The notes beneath the pieces were generated by a model that saw only the letters and a program-made list of their open reading frames with translations, was not told the origin of the DNA and searched no databases. This document shows positions 35,741 through 44,486 of a stretch of 64,000 bases of DNA, in pieces. Origin of the DNA: Pontivivens marinum. Its GTDB lineage: Bacteria > Pseudomonadota > Alphaproteobacteria > Rhodobacterales > Rhodobacteraceae. The position numbers and the translations under genes are program-made. Within the stretch, counting starts at the first letter, position 1. Each line of letters opens with the position of its first letter. The stretch is from assembly GCF_900231835.1 (NCBI RefSeq), contig NZ_OCTN01000001.1:1-64000 (forward strand), read 5' to 3'.

Positions 35741-37159
35741 TCACGACTGCTTGGGCAGTCCGGAATGTGATGAAATGACGTCCAGCGACTGCATACCGCA
35801 CCATGCGGCAAACTCACCAAACACATTTGCTTCATGACCGGGGACCAGCACGAAATGGTGCTCCAACCCCTGCTCCATAACCGTCGTTACGATGTCACTG
35901 GCCGTGCATGGCCCCTGATTCCCGGTGAAGTTCCCGACCCAGCCGCGACACCCGGTAAAGCCCGCTGCTGAGCCCTGCTGAACCTCGCCCTCGACCACAA
36001 ACTGCGCTGTGCCATGGCGTGCGACACGCACAACGGTCACGGGGCCATGGGCGAATTCGTAATCTGCGATGGCACCGAAAATCGGGCTTGCTTCGGTTCC
36101 GCGCCCAATCATCGGGTGATTGATCCACGCGACATCATCCTTGGCCATATAAAGTGGCCCGCCGCCGCCATGCCACATCAGGATTTGATCCGCAGCCAGA
36201 TCAGGAGATGTCATATCCAGCAAGCATCCAACCCGCCCTGTCAGCGCCTTGACCGCCAATTGCGTCACCGCGCCTAGCACATCGCCCTCGGACGCGACGG
36301 GCAGTTGGTCCTGCTCCTCCAGCCAGCTAAACGCCGCGCCGGGATGCATACCCGGATTTTCCTGAAGTGCGGGCCAGTCCGAAACGGCCAGCGCGTCATA
36401 TCCACCCTCAGCCGCAATTGCGCGCAATGCCAAAACCGCACGTGCGGTCAGGCCCATCTGCACATCAGACACGCCCTGAACCGTGGCTGCCTGCGCCATT
36501 GCCGACAGCTCCGCCGCGACATCCGCATCCGTTTGCGCGGACATCAAGTCGGTCATTTTATGCATATCGACATGCTCGACCCACACGCCAAGCGCACCTA
36601 GCAGCGTATCGCTGGACACTTCCATATTATAGAATGTCGGGGCAAGTCCGCCCACAACCCCGACCCGTGCACCGCTCAGCGCCTTACGCGCCGATAATGC
36701 GCGCAGGGTTTGGATCAACCGCGCGGTCAGAGCCGTATCCTCAGGCGCGCCCAGATACCATTGCACCGGATTTTTCGCCAAGTCGCGCACGCCACGGGCA
36801 ATCGACATCGACATGTTCAGCGATACAAAGTTGTTGAGCTGCACATCACCTGTCAGCACCGGCTCTGGCGTTGCCCAAACACCTAATGGCAGGCTGTCCC
36901 GCGCAATTTCTCGCACCACATCGCCCATGGTGAAACCACCATGCAGCAACAGAATGAAATCGGCACCAGCGGCCTTAACCTCGGCCATTGCGTCGCGTGC
37001 CTGCGCCGCATCCATCGGAATGCTCGATGCCTCGGCAATGGTATACCCGCCCTGCTGCGCAACCTCGTCCAACATCTGGCGCGCTGCCTCGAACACACCG
37101 TGGCGTTGCGGGAAATAGCTGGGCAAGGATGCGTTGATGAGGCCGATGGTCAAAGACAT
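35741..37159 (-). CDS. L-fucose/L-arabinose-isomerase-like protein
   Basis: A 472-residue cytoplasmic protein. The ATG at 37159 is right because the family similarity begins there (SLTIGLINASLPSYFPQRHG); the longer open frame only reads through the GntR gene. The fold of COG2407-type isomerases is visible: an N-terminal domain with GADFILLLHGGFTMGD, QLNNFVSLNM, and the metal site in the last third (PVASEGDVLGA with Glu, VGCLLDMTSPD with Asp, ILMWHGGGGP with His). Such enzymes convert an aldose to the ketose with Mn2+. It follows the GntR gene after 16 bases. In the proposed pathway it would make the ketose that the DhaK-type kinase uses. Substrate unproven. Confidence 0.78.
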   Translation of the reverse strand: MSLTIGLINASLPSYFPQRHGVFEAARQMLDEVAQQGGYTIAEASSIPMDAAQARDAMAEVKAAGADFILLLHGGFTMGDVVREIARDSLPLGVWATPEPVLTGDVQLNNFVSLNMSMSIARGVRDLAKNPVQWYLGAPEDTALTARLIQTLRALSARKALSGARVGVVGGLAPTFYNMEVSSDTLLGALGVWVEHVDMHKMTDLMSAQTDADVAAELSAMAQAATVQGVSDVQMGLTARAVLALRAIAAEGGYDALAVSDWPALQENPGMHPGAAFSWLEEQDQLPVASEGDVLGAVTQLAVKALTGRVGCLLDMTSPDLAADQILMWHGGGGPLYMAKDDVAWINHPMIGRGTEASPIFGAIADYEFAHGPVTVVRVARHGTAQFVVEGEVQQGSAAGFTGCRGWVGNFTGNQGPCTASDIVTTVMEQGLEHHFVLVPGHEANVFGEFAAWCGMQSLDVISSHSGLPKQS

Positions 37160-37175
37160 AAAGCTGTTCCGATTG

Positions 37176-37922
37176 CTAAGCGCTGGTTTGTTGGGCGGCA
37201 CCGCCCGAAAGGTCGAAATTGATCGGGCCCTGACGATAAACCTGATCAAAAAAGACCGGCTGGCCCGATGGATCAAAGGCCGTGCAGGCCTGTGACAGGA
37301 TCGGCGTATTAGGCGCGACATCCAATCGCGTGGCGATTTCAGGGTTGGCGATGACAGAGTCCAGCGTTTCGCAAGCTGTCGTCCATTCCACGCCGAAGTT
37401 CCGCCGTAAAATCCGTAAAATTGATTGTTCCTGCCCCGTTTCAGGGAAATCCGAGGCTGCCATATTCGGCGCAAGACGCACCGGTATCCACGTTTGCGTA
37501 AACATCCGCGGTAGGCCATCGACCGTGCGCAGGCGCTGGACCAACACCAAAGGCTCGTCAAACAATTCCCGAACAGGCGCGCTGATTTCAGTCGTCGGAT
37601 TATCGACGCCCAGCAACTTTGCCCCGGGGATACGCCCCTCATTCAGGACCTGATCAGTGAACGAGGCCATGCAGGTGGACGAGGGCGGCGACAGCGTCGC
37701 CACAACATAACCACTGCCCTGCCGTGCTGTCAGATAACCGGCACGGACCAGCATCTCCAACGCTTTACGGATTGTGACACGGCTGACGTCAAAGGTTTTG
37801 GACAGCAATTCCTCTGTCGGCAACCGTGTACCGATCGAATAGTGCCCCGCCATCAGGCGGGACAATATAGCGTCGTGAACGACCTGATATTTTGGAGGCG
37901 TGCTGGTTTTCATGGGGTCCAT
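37176..37922 (-). CDS. GntR-family (HutC/UTRA) transcriptional regulator
   Basis: A 248-residue regulator. The winged helix is at about residues 12-75 (RLPTEELLSKTFDVSRVTIR then LVRAGYLTARQGSGYVV), and the UTRA ligand domain fills about 95-240 (TQTWIPVRLAPNM). UTRA regulators of the HutC type usually sense small metabolites such as sugar phosphates. Start is ATG at 37922 or 37913. It lies at the head of a unit with the fucose-isomerase-like gene, and a 16-bp motif in front of it also occurs before three neighbouring operons, so it probably controls all of them and itself. Confidence 0.88.
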   Translation of the reverse strand: MDPMKTSTPPKYQVVHDAILSRLMAGHYSIGTRLPTEELLSKTFDVSRVTIRKALEMLVRAGYLTARQGSGYVVATLSPPSSTCMASFTDQVLNEGRIPGAKLLGVDNPTTEISAPVRELFDEPLVLVQRLRTVDGLPRMFTQTWIPVRLAPNMAASDFPETGQEQSILRILRRNFGVEWTTACETLDSVIANPEIATRLDVAPNTPILSQACTAFDPSGQPVFFDQVYRQGPINFDLSGGAAQQTSA

Positions 37923-37938
37923 CTTATGGATAACTTCA

Positions 37939-37954
37939 ATTGATACTATCCAAT
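37939..37954 (+). promoter_or_regulatory. Candidate GntR operator, site 4 (autoregulation)
   Basis: ATTGATACTATCCAAT matches site 1 in 12 of 16 bases, keeping the TACTA core and the AAT end. It lies 17-32 bases before the gntR start and overlaps a larger inverted repeat (37928-37951, GGATA-n3-TCAATTGA-n3-TATCC). It fits a self-regulating GntR site. Confidence 0.5.
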
Positions 37955-37964
37955 CAGAAATTCT

Positions 37965-39434
37965 CTATCCTAGCCAGACACTTTTGGTCTGCGAGTATAG
38001 TGCCATGGCTTCCTCACCCATTTCACGCCCGTAGCCGCTTTGCTTCATGCCACCAAATGGTGAGGCCGGATCGGTATCGCCCCATGTATTGATCCACAAA
38101 GTTCCGGCCTTTAGCTGCTCGGACAGGCGCATTGCGCGTGCCAAATCCTGTGTCCAGCCGCCAGCAGCCAATCCGAACTCGGTATCATTTGCCCGTGCGA
38201 TGACTTCTTCCTCATCATCGAAATCCAGAACACACAGAACAGGGCCAAAGATTTCCTCGCGCGCGACGGTCATATTGTCGGTCACGGATTGCATCACGGT
38301 TGGCGCGACGAAATAGCCGGTCTTACCCTGCCGGGCACCACCCGCGACAACCTCCGCTCCCTGTGCGCGACCGGCATCAATATAGCCGAGCACCTTTTCC
38401 ATCTGGGGGCGTGAGATCACCGGGCCCAGATCGTGCGGTTTTGCATCCATACCGGGACCAACGGACAGTCCCTTGGCCATTTCGGCCAAACGCTCGACCA
38501 CCTGATCCTTGATCGAGCGATGCACAAACAACCGCGCACCTGCCGTACAGGATTGGCCGTTATTGCCGAACAACGCCCAGAACGAACCAGCGACCGCCTT
38601 ATCCAGATCAGCATCCGCGAACAGGATATTCGCTGCCTTTCCGCCCAATTCCAGAGACACTTTCTTGAGGTTGCCAACAGACCCCTCAACAATGCGCCGC
38701 CCGGTTTCGGTGGAACCGGTAAAGCCCACCTTGTCCACACCCGGATGCGCGGCCAGCGCGGCCCCTGCATCACGGCCCAGCCCCGGCACGACGTTCAGAA
38801 CACCTGCTGGAAAACCAACCTGACGCGCCAAATCAGCCAGATACAGCGCGGTTAGCGGCGTTTGCTCTGCCGGCTTCAGCACGATAGTATTGCCCGCGGC
38901 AAGGGCCGGAGCCAGCTTCCACGCAACCATCAGCGTTGGGTAATTCCACGGCGTAATCAAACCGCAAACGCCCACCGGCTCCACTTTGGTGAAGTTCATC
39001 TTACCGGGTGAGGAGACCGGAATCGTCCGCCCCTCAAACTTGCTCGGCCAGCCAGCGAAGTAGCGGAAGTGGCGGGCGGAATAGACCGCATCCACATCAC
39101 GCGCGACATGCATCGGCTTACCGTTATCGATTGCGTCCAGCTCACCAAAAATCTGCTTGTTCGCCTCAATCGCGTCGGCGAGCTTCCACAGCAACTGACC
39201 GCGATCATGGGCCGTCATTGTGCCCCATGGGCCGGACAGCGCCGCACGCGCGGCCGAAACCGCGTGATCAATATCAGCCGCAGTTCCCATCGAAACCTGT
39301 GCAGCAACCGTGTCGAACGAGGGGTCGACAACGTCAAACACGGCTGAGGTCGTAATCTGCGCATCAGCAATGCGCAAACCCTGAACCTTATCAAGGAACG
39401 CGGCGACGTCCCGATGCATGTCTAGCAGTTTCAT
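37965..39434 (-). CDS. NAD(P)-dependent aldehyde dehydrogenase
   Basis: A 489-residue enzyme of the ALDH superfamily. The ATG at 39434 overlaps the aldolase stop (ATGA) and has GAGG upstream. Catalytic residues are Asn164 (TPWNYP), Glu262 (LELGGK) and Cys296 (NNGQSCTAG), with the coenzyme motif GFTGSTETGRRI before them. It oxidises an aldehyde to the acid. Directly after a class I aldolase gene, the likely substrate is the aldehyde released by the aldolase, such as glycolaldehyde or lactaldehyde, but this is an inference. It is the last gene of the TIM isomerase, DhaL, DhaK and aldolase operon. Confidence 0.93.
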   Translation of the reverse strand: MKLLDMHRDVAAFLDKVQGLRIADAQITTSAVFDVVDPSFDTVAAQVSMGTAADIDHAVSAARAALSGPWGTMTAHDRGQLLWKLADAIEANKQIFGELDAIDNGKPMHVARDVDAVYSARHFRYFAGWPSKFEGRTIPVSSPGKMNFTKVEPVGVCGLITPWNYPTLMVAWKLAPALAAGNTIVLKPAEQTPLTALYLADLARQVGFPAGVLNVVPGLGRDAGAALAAHPGVDKVGFTGSTETGRRIVEGSVGNLKKVSLELGGKAANILFADADLDKAVAGSFWALFGNNGQSCTAGARLFVHRSIKDQVVERLAEMAKGLSVGPGMDAKPHDLGPVISRPQMEKVLGYIDAGRAQGAEVVAGGARQGKTGYFVAPTVMQSVTDNMTVAREEIFGPVLCVLDFDDEEEVIARANDTEFGLAAGGWTQDLARAMRLSEQLKAGTLWINTWGDTDPASPFGGMKQSGYGREMGEEAMALYSQTKSVWLG

Positions 39435-40351
39435 CCGATCGCCTCTTTCAACGCGGCCAAACGCTGACGTCCGACGCTTTGCATCCAACGCTCCATCGCG
39501 GCGGGGCCTTCAGCACCGAAAATGCCGATTGCATCGTTCCAGATGGCACGGCCACACATAAAGCCGAGCGGGTTTACGCCAGCCTTGCGCGCGAATTTCA
39601 GCGTGTCGCGGAACTGCTCAAACGTAACGCCCGCGCTGAGATATAGCAGCGGCACATCGCCTGCCGCCTCCGCCGCCTCAACAAAGGCACGCTCGGCATC
39701 GGCGCGGGACATTTGCGCGGTTCCGGCACCCTCAACGAAGTCGAAATTGACGGGCACCTCAACCTTGAGGATATCGATATTGAATTTCGGATCAGCAAAG
39801 GAACGGGTGGCGGATTGCACCAAGCCCGGCTTGATCGCCGCAAACTCCGCGGACGTACCATCGGGGATCGCGCGATCATAAACGATAGGCTCGAACAAAT
39901 AGGTCACGCCATTGGCACGGCAGCGCTGGCCGATATCCTCAACCAAGTCAAACTTACGCTGGTTCAGTTCAGCGGTGTCATTCGGGCCGAAGTAGAGGAA
40001 GAATTTCAGGATCTCAGCGCCCAGATCGGGAAAGTCGGAAACCTCTAGATTTGAGGGCAGTGCGGTGATGCGATCCTCGTCGGAGATTTTGTAAACATCC
40101 GCCTCAAAGGCCAGCATTTTGGTGCAGTTCGCGTCGTAATGCGGCAGCAACTCACGCCCGTAATTGGCATCCACCAACAGGGTCGTCGCGTCGGGGCTTA
40201 GCACCTCAACCACGATGCGTTTGAATTGCAGCAGGTCATCATCCTGCGCGGCAGCACCACGTGCAGCTTTGATTGCCGCCTCCAGCCCGCTGCCCTGATC
40301 CACAGCCACGCCAAAGACCGAGCCATCGAGTTTCAAGATATCTGTGCTCAT
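39431..40351 (-). CDS. Class I aldolase of the LacD (tagatose-bisphosphate aldolase) family
   Basis: A 306-residue TIM-barrel aldolase. Start at 40351 with AAGGAATT upstream. LacD-family blocks are clear: FGVAVDQGSG, ILKFFLYFGPND (Lys116), NIDILKVEVPVNF (Schiff-base Lys196), PLLYLSAGVTFEQF and MCGRAIWNDA. LacD cleaves tagatose 1,6-bisphosphate to DHAP and glyceraldehyde 3-phosphate; YihT of the same family cleaves a sulfo-sugar phosphate. With a DhaK-type kinase before it and an aldehyde dehydrogenase after it, cleavage of a ketose 1-phosphate to DHAP and a free aldehyde is a good hypothesis. Confidence 0.88.
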   Translation of the reverse strand: MSTDILKLDGSVFGVAVDQGSGLEAAIKAARGAAAQDDDLLQFKRIVVEVLSPDATTLLVDANYGRELLPHYDANCTKMLAFEADVYKISDEDRITALPSNLEVSDFPDLGAEILKFFLYFGPNDTAELNQRKFDLVEDIGQRCRANGVTYLFEPIVYDRAIPDGTSAEFAAIKPGLVQSATRSFADPKFNIDILKVEVPVNFDFVEGAGTAQMSRADAERAFVEAAEAAGDVPLLYLSAGVTFEQFRDTLKFARKAGVNPLGFMCGRAIWNDAIGIFGAEGPAAMERWMQSVGRQRLAALKEAIG

Positions 40352-40371
40352 TAGGTCAATTCCTTTTGGGA

Positions 40372-41379
40372 TCAATTGATTGAGGGGAAGGAGGGCGTGT
40401 CGGAACCTGCACGCCAATAGGTCAGCATCGCATCGGTCGGTTCCATGAGTGAGATCGAGAACCCGCCCATTTCCTGTGTCGTCACATAGCTACCGATCAT
40501 CGGGGCAATGGCGGTGATGCCATGGCGCGCCAACTTGTCACGGGTTTCGTTCCAGATGGTCAGCTGCTCCATCATTGTGGTGCCGCCCATGCCGTTGATG
40601 ATAACGCAGGCACGCCCGCCATCCGCGATGGGGCGGTCGGCCAGTAGTTTGTCCACCATCAGATCAACCAGATCCGCAATCGGCCCCACCTTGACCCGAC
40701 CCACACCGGGTTCACCATGTACGCCCATGCCCAGGAAAATCTCATCATCCGGCAGGCTGAACATCGGCTGGCCGGTCAGTGGTGAAACACCCGGCGACAC
40801 AGCCGCAGCCAAGGTGACGATGCGGTCACGCACTGCCTCACCCAGATCGAACAGCTCTTGCAGGGGCATGCCCTCCTCGGCTGCCGCACCAAGAATTTTG
40901 TAGATGAACATCGTACCGGGGGCGCCGCGACGATCCTTCTTACGCTCGGGCGGCGCAGCGGATATGTCGTCATACATCGGCAGGTGCAGCACGTTAATGC
41001 CCTCGTCCTGCGCCATCATCGTGGCCGCGCGCCCGTTAATCATGTCGCCGGAATGCTGCGAGATCAGCAGGATCGTGCCCGCCTTGCCCGAAACCTCGGC
41101 AATGCCATCCAGCACCAGATCGGCGGAGGGTGCGGCAAACACATCGCCCACCACATTCGCGTCCAGCAGGCCCTGCCCAACAAAACCCATCGCAATAGGT
41201 TCGTGGCCGGAGCCATTGCCGATCAGCAGCGTGACCTTCTCATCCGCGTTTTTCGCATTGCTATCGCGCACGATGACACGCGGATCGCTGGTGCCACGCT
41301 TGACCTGTGGATAGGCCGTGACGAAACCGTCGAGCATATCGTCGACCATTGTTTCCGGGGTGTTAAACAGCTTTTTCAT
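40372..41379 (-). CDS. dhaK: DhaK-type kinase subunit (dihydroxyacetone kinase family)
   Basis: A 335-residue substrate-binding subunit. LIGNGSGHEPIAMGFVGQGL and EIFLGMGVHGEPGVGR (the His that forms the covalent hemiaminal with the keto group) match DhaK. The usual NYTGD motif that holds the substrate hydroxyls is replaced by SQHSGD (about residue 110), a change seen in family members that use other ketoses such as erythrulose. Its start overlaps... the stop of dhaL by four bases. It probably phosphorylates a terminal hydroxyl of a keto-sugar together with DhaL. Confidence 0.88.
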   Translation of the reverse strand: MKKLFNTPETMVDDMLDGFVTAYPQVKRGTSDPRVIVRDSNAKNADEKVTLLIGNGSGHEPIAMGFVGQGLLDANVVGDVFAAPSADLVLDGIAEVSGKAGTILLISQHSGDMINGRAATMMAQDEGINVLHLPMYDDISAAPPERKKDRRGAPGTMFIYKILGAAAEEGMPLQELFDLGEAVRDRIVTLAAAVSPGVSPLTGQPMFSLPDDEIFLGMGVHGEPGVGRVKVGPIADLVDLMVDKLLADRPIADGGRACVIINGMGGTTMMEQLTIWNETRDKLARHGITAIAPMIGSYVTTQEMGGFSISLMEPTDAMLTYWRAGSDTPSFPSIN

Positions 41380-41921
41380 GCGGTGGCTCCCACCTCGGCC
41401 AGAGTTTGCAGGAAGATCACAACCGAAACGGAACCGGGGTCGATATGGCCTTTGCCCCCCTCCTCAACATATTGCGAACGTCCACGCCGTGCGACGAGCG
41501 GTTTGGTGCTATCACGCCCTGCGGCGGCCGCAGCAATGGCGGCATTCAGATCGCCGACCTTCAGCGCATCAACGGCGGGGGACAGCGCATCAACCATGCT
41601 CTTGTCGCCGACCTTTACCTCACCCAAGTCGCAAATGCGGTCACAGGCGGTTTGCAGGCCCTGCGCCAGATCGGCGCCGGTGTCCAAATGAGACTCAATC
41701 GCGATCAGGATCAGCCCGAACAGCGTGCCGGATGCGCCACCCGATGCGCGCATAAATGCCTTGGCGCGCAGGCCATCCGCAGCACCGGCTGCCTTGGTCA
41801 AACCGCGCAACATGGTCGAGCCATGATCGCCATCCCCGACAGCCGCATCCAACGCATTCAGATGCGCCATTTGATCCGAGAATTTCTGGTGCAGTTGGGT
41901 GAAAAATAGCTCAGCTGACAT
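41376..41921 (-). CDS. dhaL: DhaL-type kinase subunit (nucleotide-binding)
   Basis: A 181-residue helical-barrel subunit. The magnesium/nucleotide motif AVGDGDHGSTMLRG is at about residue 29-42, and ASGGASGTLFGLI in the middle is typical. It carries ATP or ADP for phosphoryl transfer to the substrate on DhaK. No DhaM (PTS) gene is in the window, so the phosphate donor may be ATP directly, though a DhaM elsewhere cannot be excluded. The ATG at 41921 overlaps the end of the isomerase gene by 11 bases. Confidence 0.9.
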   Translation of the reverse strand: MSAELFFTQLHQKFSDQMAHLNALDAAVGDGDHGSTMLRGLTKAAGAADGLRAKAFMRASGGASGTLFGLILIAIESHLDTGADLAQGLQTACDRICDLGEVKVGDKSMVDALSPAVDALKVGDLNAAIAAAAAGRDSTKPLVARRGRSQYVEEGGKGHIDPGSVSVVIFLQTLAEVGATA

Positions 41922-42762
41922 GGTCAAAAACCTCCCTCAGATATTTGAGCGTTTGGATCGCGGCCTGTGTTGGATCGGGTTCGATATCGCGCCAGATGTT
42001 CAGGTCGGCACTGGCAGGATTGCCCGCCATCACGAACATCTCCGCCACAACCCAGCCGTCATAGCCGATGTCACGCAGCGCGGCGGCATCAGCGGGGAAG
42101 TCGTAACGCCCGCTGCCCGGCACACCGCGATCATTGTCGGATACGTGGTAATGGACCAAGGTATCACCCGCCGCGCGCAGGGCTGCTGGCGGGTCTTTTT
42201 CCTCGATATTCATGTGAAAACTGTCGAGCAGGACGCCGATATGATCCGACCCTGCCGCCCGCGCAATTGCACAGGTTTCCGCAGCGTTTGAGGTCAGGTC
42301 GCCCTCGAACCGGTTCAGCGCCTCGATCCCCAGCTTTACGCCGGCGTCGGCCAAGACATCGTCCAGGGAGTTCAATGTCTTGGCCGCGCGCTCGGCCCGC
42401 GCGATCTTGTTAGCTGGATCGAAAACACCCCAAGGGGCAGCAACGACGCCAGCCAGACCGCGCGCGCCTAGCTTCTGCGTGATCGCGACCGCTTCGGTCA
42501 GGGTCGCGACAGCATTTGCACGCACATCCGCATCAGGCGATGTCGGGTCCGCATCAGGGCCTAGGCCGGTAGAGCATGTCAGCTCCAACCCGCAATCCGC
42601 AGCCTGTTTTCCGATCAGCTCGGCACGATCCATGCCAATGCCCAGCAGCGAAACCTCAACCCCGTCAAATCCGATATCCGCCGCAGTCTTGAAGATCGGG
42701 GCCGGATCATCGGCCCAGGTCTTCATCCAAAGCCCTGCATGAATTCCAAACTTCATCACCAT
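41911..42762 (-). CDS. Sugar phosphate isomerase/epimerase (TIM barrel)
   Basis: A 283-residue TIM-barrel protein, first gene of the kinase-aldolase operon. Metal ligands expected for ketose 3-epimerase or erythrulose-phosphate-isomerase-like enzymes are visible: LGIEALNRFEGDLTSNA (Glu), IGVLLDSFHMNIEEKD (Asp and His), YHVSDNDRGVPG (His) and WVVAEMF (Glu). Start is ATG at 42762 or 42756. It could epimerise the ketose or its phosphate to the stereoisomer that the aldolase accepts. Candidate operator site 2 lies 28-43 bases upstream. Confidence 0.87.
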   Translation of the reverse strand: MVMKFGIHAGLWMKTWADDPAPIFKTAADIGFDGVEVSLLGIGMDRAELIGKQAADCGLELTCSTGLGPDADPTSPDADVRANAVATLTEAVAITQKLGARGLAGVVAAPWGVFDPANKIARAERAAKTLNSLDDVLADAGVKLGIEALNRFEGDLTSNAAETCAIARAAGSDHIGVLLDSFHMNIEEKDPPAALRAAGDTLVHYHVSDNDRGVPGSGRYDFPADAAALRDIGYDGWVVAEMFVMAGNPASADLNIWRDIEPDPTQAAIQTLKYLREVFDHVS

Positions 42763-42789
42763 CCCCGATGCTTCTTATTGTTACTACAT

Positions 42790-42805
42790 ATTAGTACTAA
42801 CAAAT
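42790..42805 (+). promoter_or_regulatory. Candidate GntR operator, site 2
   Basis: ATTAGTACTAACAAAT, containing the perfect palindrome TTAGTACTAA, 28-43 bases before the TIM-isomerase start. It differs from site 1 at one base of 16. Confidence 0.65.
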
Positions 42806-42824
42806 CACGCAGGTCAACCGCCTA

Positions 42825-44486
42825 TCACGCGGTTTCGCTGGCCCGCAACGCGCGGCGATTGATTTTACCCGACGATGTCATCTCGAAATCAGTGACAAAG
42901 GCGATCTCGCGCGGTGCCTTATAGGGGGCCAACCGCTCACGCACGTGGGTTTTCAGCTCCGCGATCAGGGCATCATCCCCGATTGCGCCGACGCTCAGGC
43001 GGATGAACGCCTTAACAATGCTACCACGATCCGCATCCGGTTTGCCGATCACGCCAGCCTCGGCCACCGAGGGATGGGCCAGCAGGCATTCTTCAATCTC
43101 TGCCGGACCGATGCGGAAACCCGAGGATTTGATCAGATCGTCCGAACGTCCCTTGTACCAGAAATACCCGTCTGCATCGCGCACAGCCAAATCATTGGTC
43201 CGCATGAAATCGCCAAGCCGCAGCTCCGCATCCTTCTCCGCGTTTTTCAGATAGCCCAGATAACGTGTTGGCGCGGTGTTCGGCGTTACAATCTCGCCCT
43301 GCTCACCATCGGCAACGTCGTTCCCATCCGCATCGACAAGGCGCACATCATGCCCCGGATAGGCAACGCCCATGGACCCCGGACGGCGTGGATACAGCGC
43401 CGCACAATTGCCGATCAGATGGTTCACCTCGGTCATGCCATAGAACTCGTTACACACGACCTTCAGGTTATTTTCGGCCCATGCCAGCGTTTCAGCGGCC
43501 AATGCTTCCCCACCGGTACAGATCACGCGCAAGGACAGATCATATTCATCACGTGGCTGCGCTGTTTCGGCTAAACGCTTGATCGCGGTTGGGGCTAGGA
43601 AAGTATGCGTGATCTTGTGCCGCGCCATAAAGTCATAGACCCATGCCGCCTTGAACCGCGCCTCGGATGTGACAACGGGGCGGCCAGCCAGCCATGCGGG
43701 GAACAGCATGTCGAGCAATCCGCCAACCCACGCCCAATCGGACGGGGACCAGAACACCGCATCCTCATCATGCATGGACAGGTCGAAAAACAGGCTGATC
43801 GACGGACGATAGGAGGCAAGCACACGATGCCCGTGCAAAATCCCCTTGGGCATGCCGGTCGAACCGGATGTGTACATCAGCAGGGCCGGATCATCGGCAC
43901 CGGTATAATCCGGCGTGAAATCATCCGCCGCCGGCGTGTTTAGGATCACGGTAAGATCCGGTTCATCACCGGTGGTGCCCGACACGAATACATCGGTCAG
44001 GTGCGGGAACAAGGTCGCTGCCTCGGCGCGCAACGGGGCCCACGCGCCCTCAACGCTCAGCAAACAACGCGCCTCGCTATGGTTCATCGCATGCGCCAGC
44101 GCATCCGGCCCGTATAGCTGCGACAGGGTCACGGCGGTCGCGCCCAGCTTGCACACGGCCATATGCGCGATTGCGGTTTCAGGGCGCATACCGGTGTGCA
44201 AGCCGATCAGATCGCCGCGACCATAGCCCCGCGCGCGCAGCTCACTCGCCAATGCCGAGGCTTGTGCGTCAATCTCACCAAAGGTCCAATTCTGCAAGGA
44301 GCCATCGACCCCCTCGAACGTCATAGCGCGTGCATCCTGCCGCCCTGCCGCGATCTGCGCGCCGACGGTCATGTGGTAGATGTTTGCATCCGGTGCGATG
44401 TCGATCGCAATCGCGCCGTCCTGCCGGATCAGGCCAATCTTTGCCAGATCATCTGCGGACCACGCCTCAAAAACCTCAACGTTCAT
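42825..44486 (-). CDS. AMP-dependent acyl-CoA synthetase
   Basis: A 553-residue adenylate-forming enzyme. It has the P-loop YTSGSTGMPKGILHG, FYGMTEVNHL, the hinge KGRSDDLIKSSGFRIGP and the C-terminal catalytic Lys in TSSGKINRRAL. It activates a carboxylic acid to the CoA thioester through an acyl-AMP. The overall look is that of medium-chain or acetoacetate/benzoate-like synthetases; the acid is unknown. It is the last gene of the MFS, thiolase-fold and DUF35 operon (11-base overlap with DUF35), so its product is probably the substrate of the DUF35/thiolase-fold pair. Confidence 0.92.
   Translation of the reverse strand: MNVEVFEAWSADDLAKIGLIRQDGAIAIDIAPDANIYHMTVGAQIAAGRQDARAMTFEGVDGSLQNWTFGEIDAQASALASELRARGYGRGDLIGLHTGMRPETAIAHMAVCKLGATAVTLSQLYGPDALAHAMNHSEARCLLSVEGAWAPLRAEAATLFPHLTDVFVSGTTGDEPDLTVILNTPAADDFTPDYTGADDPALLMYTSGSTGMPKGILHGHRVLASYRPSISLFFDLSMHDEDAVFWSPSDWAWVGGLLDMLFPAWLAGRPVVTSEARFKAAWVYDFMARHKITHTFLAPTAIKRLAETAQPRDEYDLSLRVICTGGEALAAETLAWAENNLKVVCNEFYGMTEVNHLIGNCAALYPRRPGSMGVAYPGHDVRLVDADGNDVADGEQGEIVTPNTAPTRYLGYLKNAEKDAELRLGDFMRTNDLAVRDADGYFWYKGRSDDLIKSSGFRIGPAEIEECLLAHPSVAEAGVIGKPDADRGSIVKAFIRLSVGAIGDDALIAELKTHVRERLAPYKAPREIAFVTDFEMTSSGKINRRALRASETA

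Noticed and set aside
37160-37642. Long N-terminal extension of the fucose-isomerase-like protein
   Set aside because: The extra 161 codons overlap the GntR gene in another frame and are basic and unlike the family; similarity begins at the ATG at 37159.
30236-42762. Sulfoquinovose breakdown gene cluster
   Set aside because: The LacD/YihT-type aldolase raised the idea, but there is no sulfoquinovosidase, no YihV-type kinase and no sulfonate exporter in the window.
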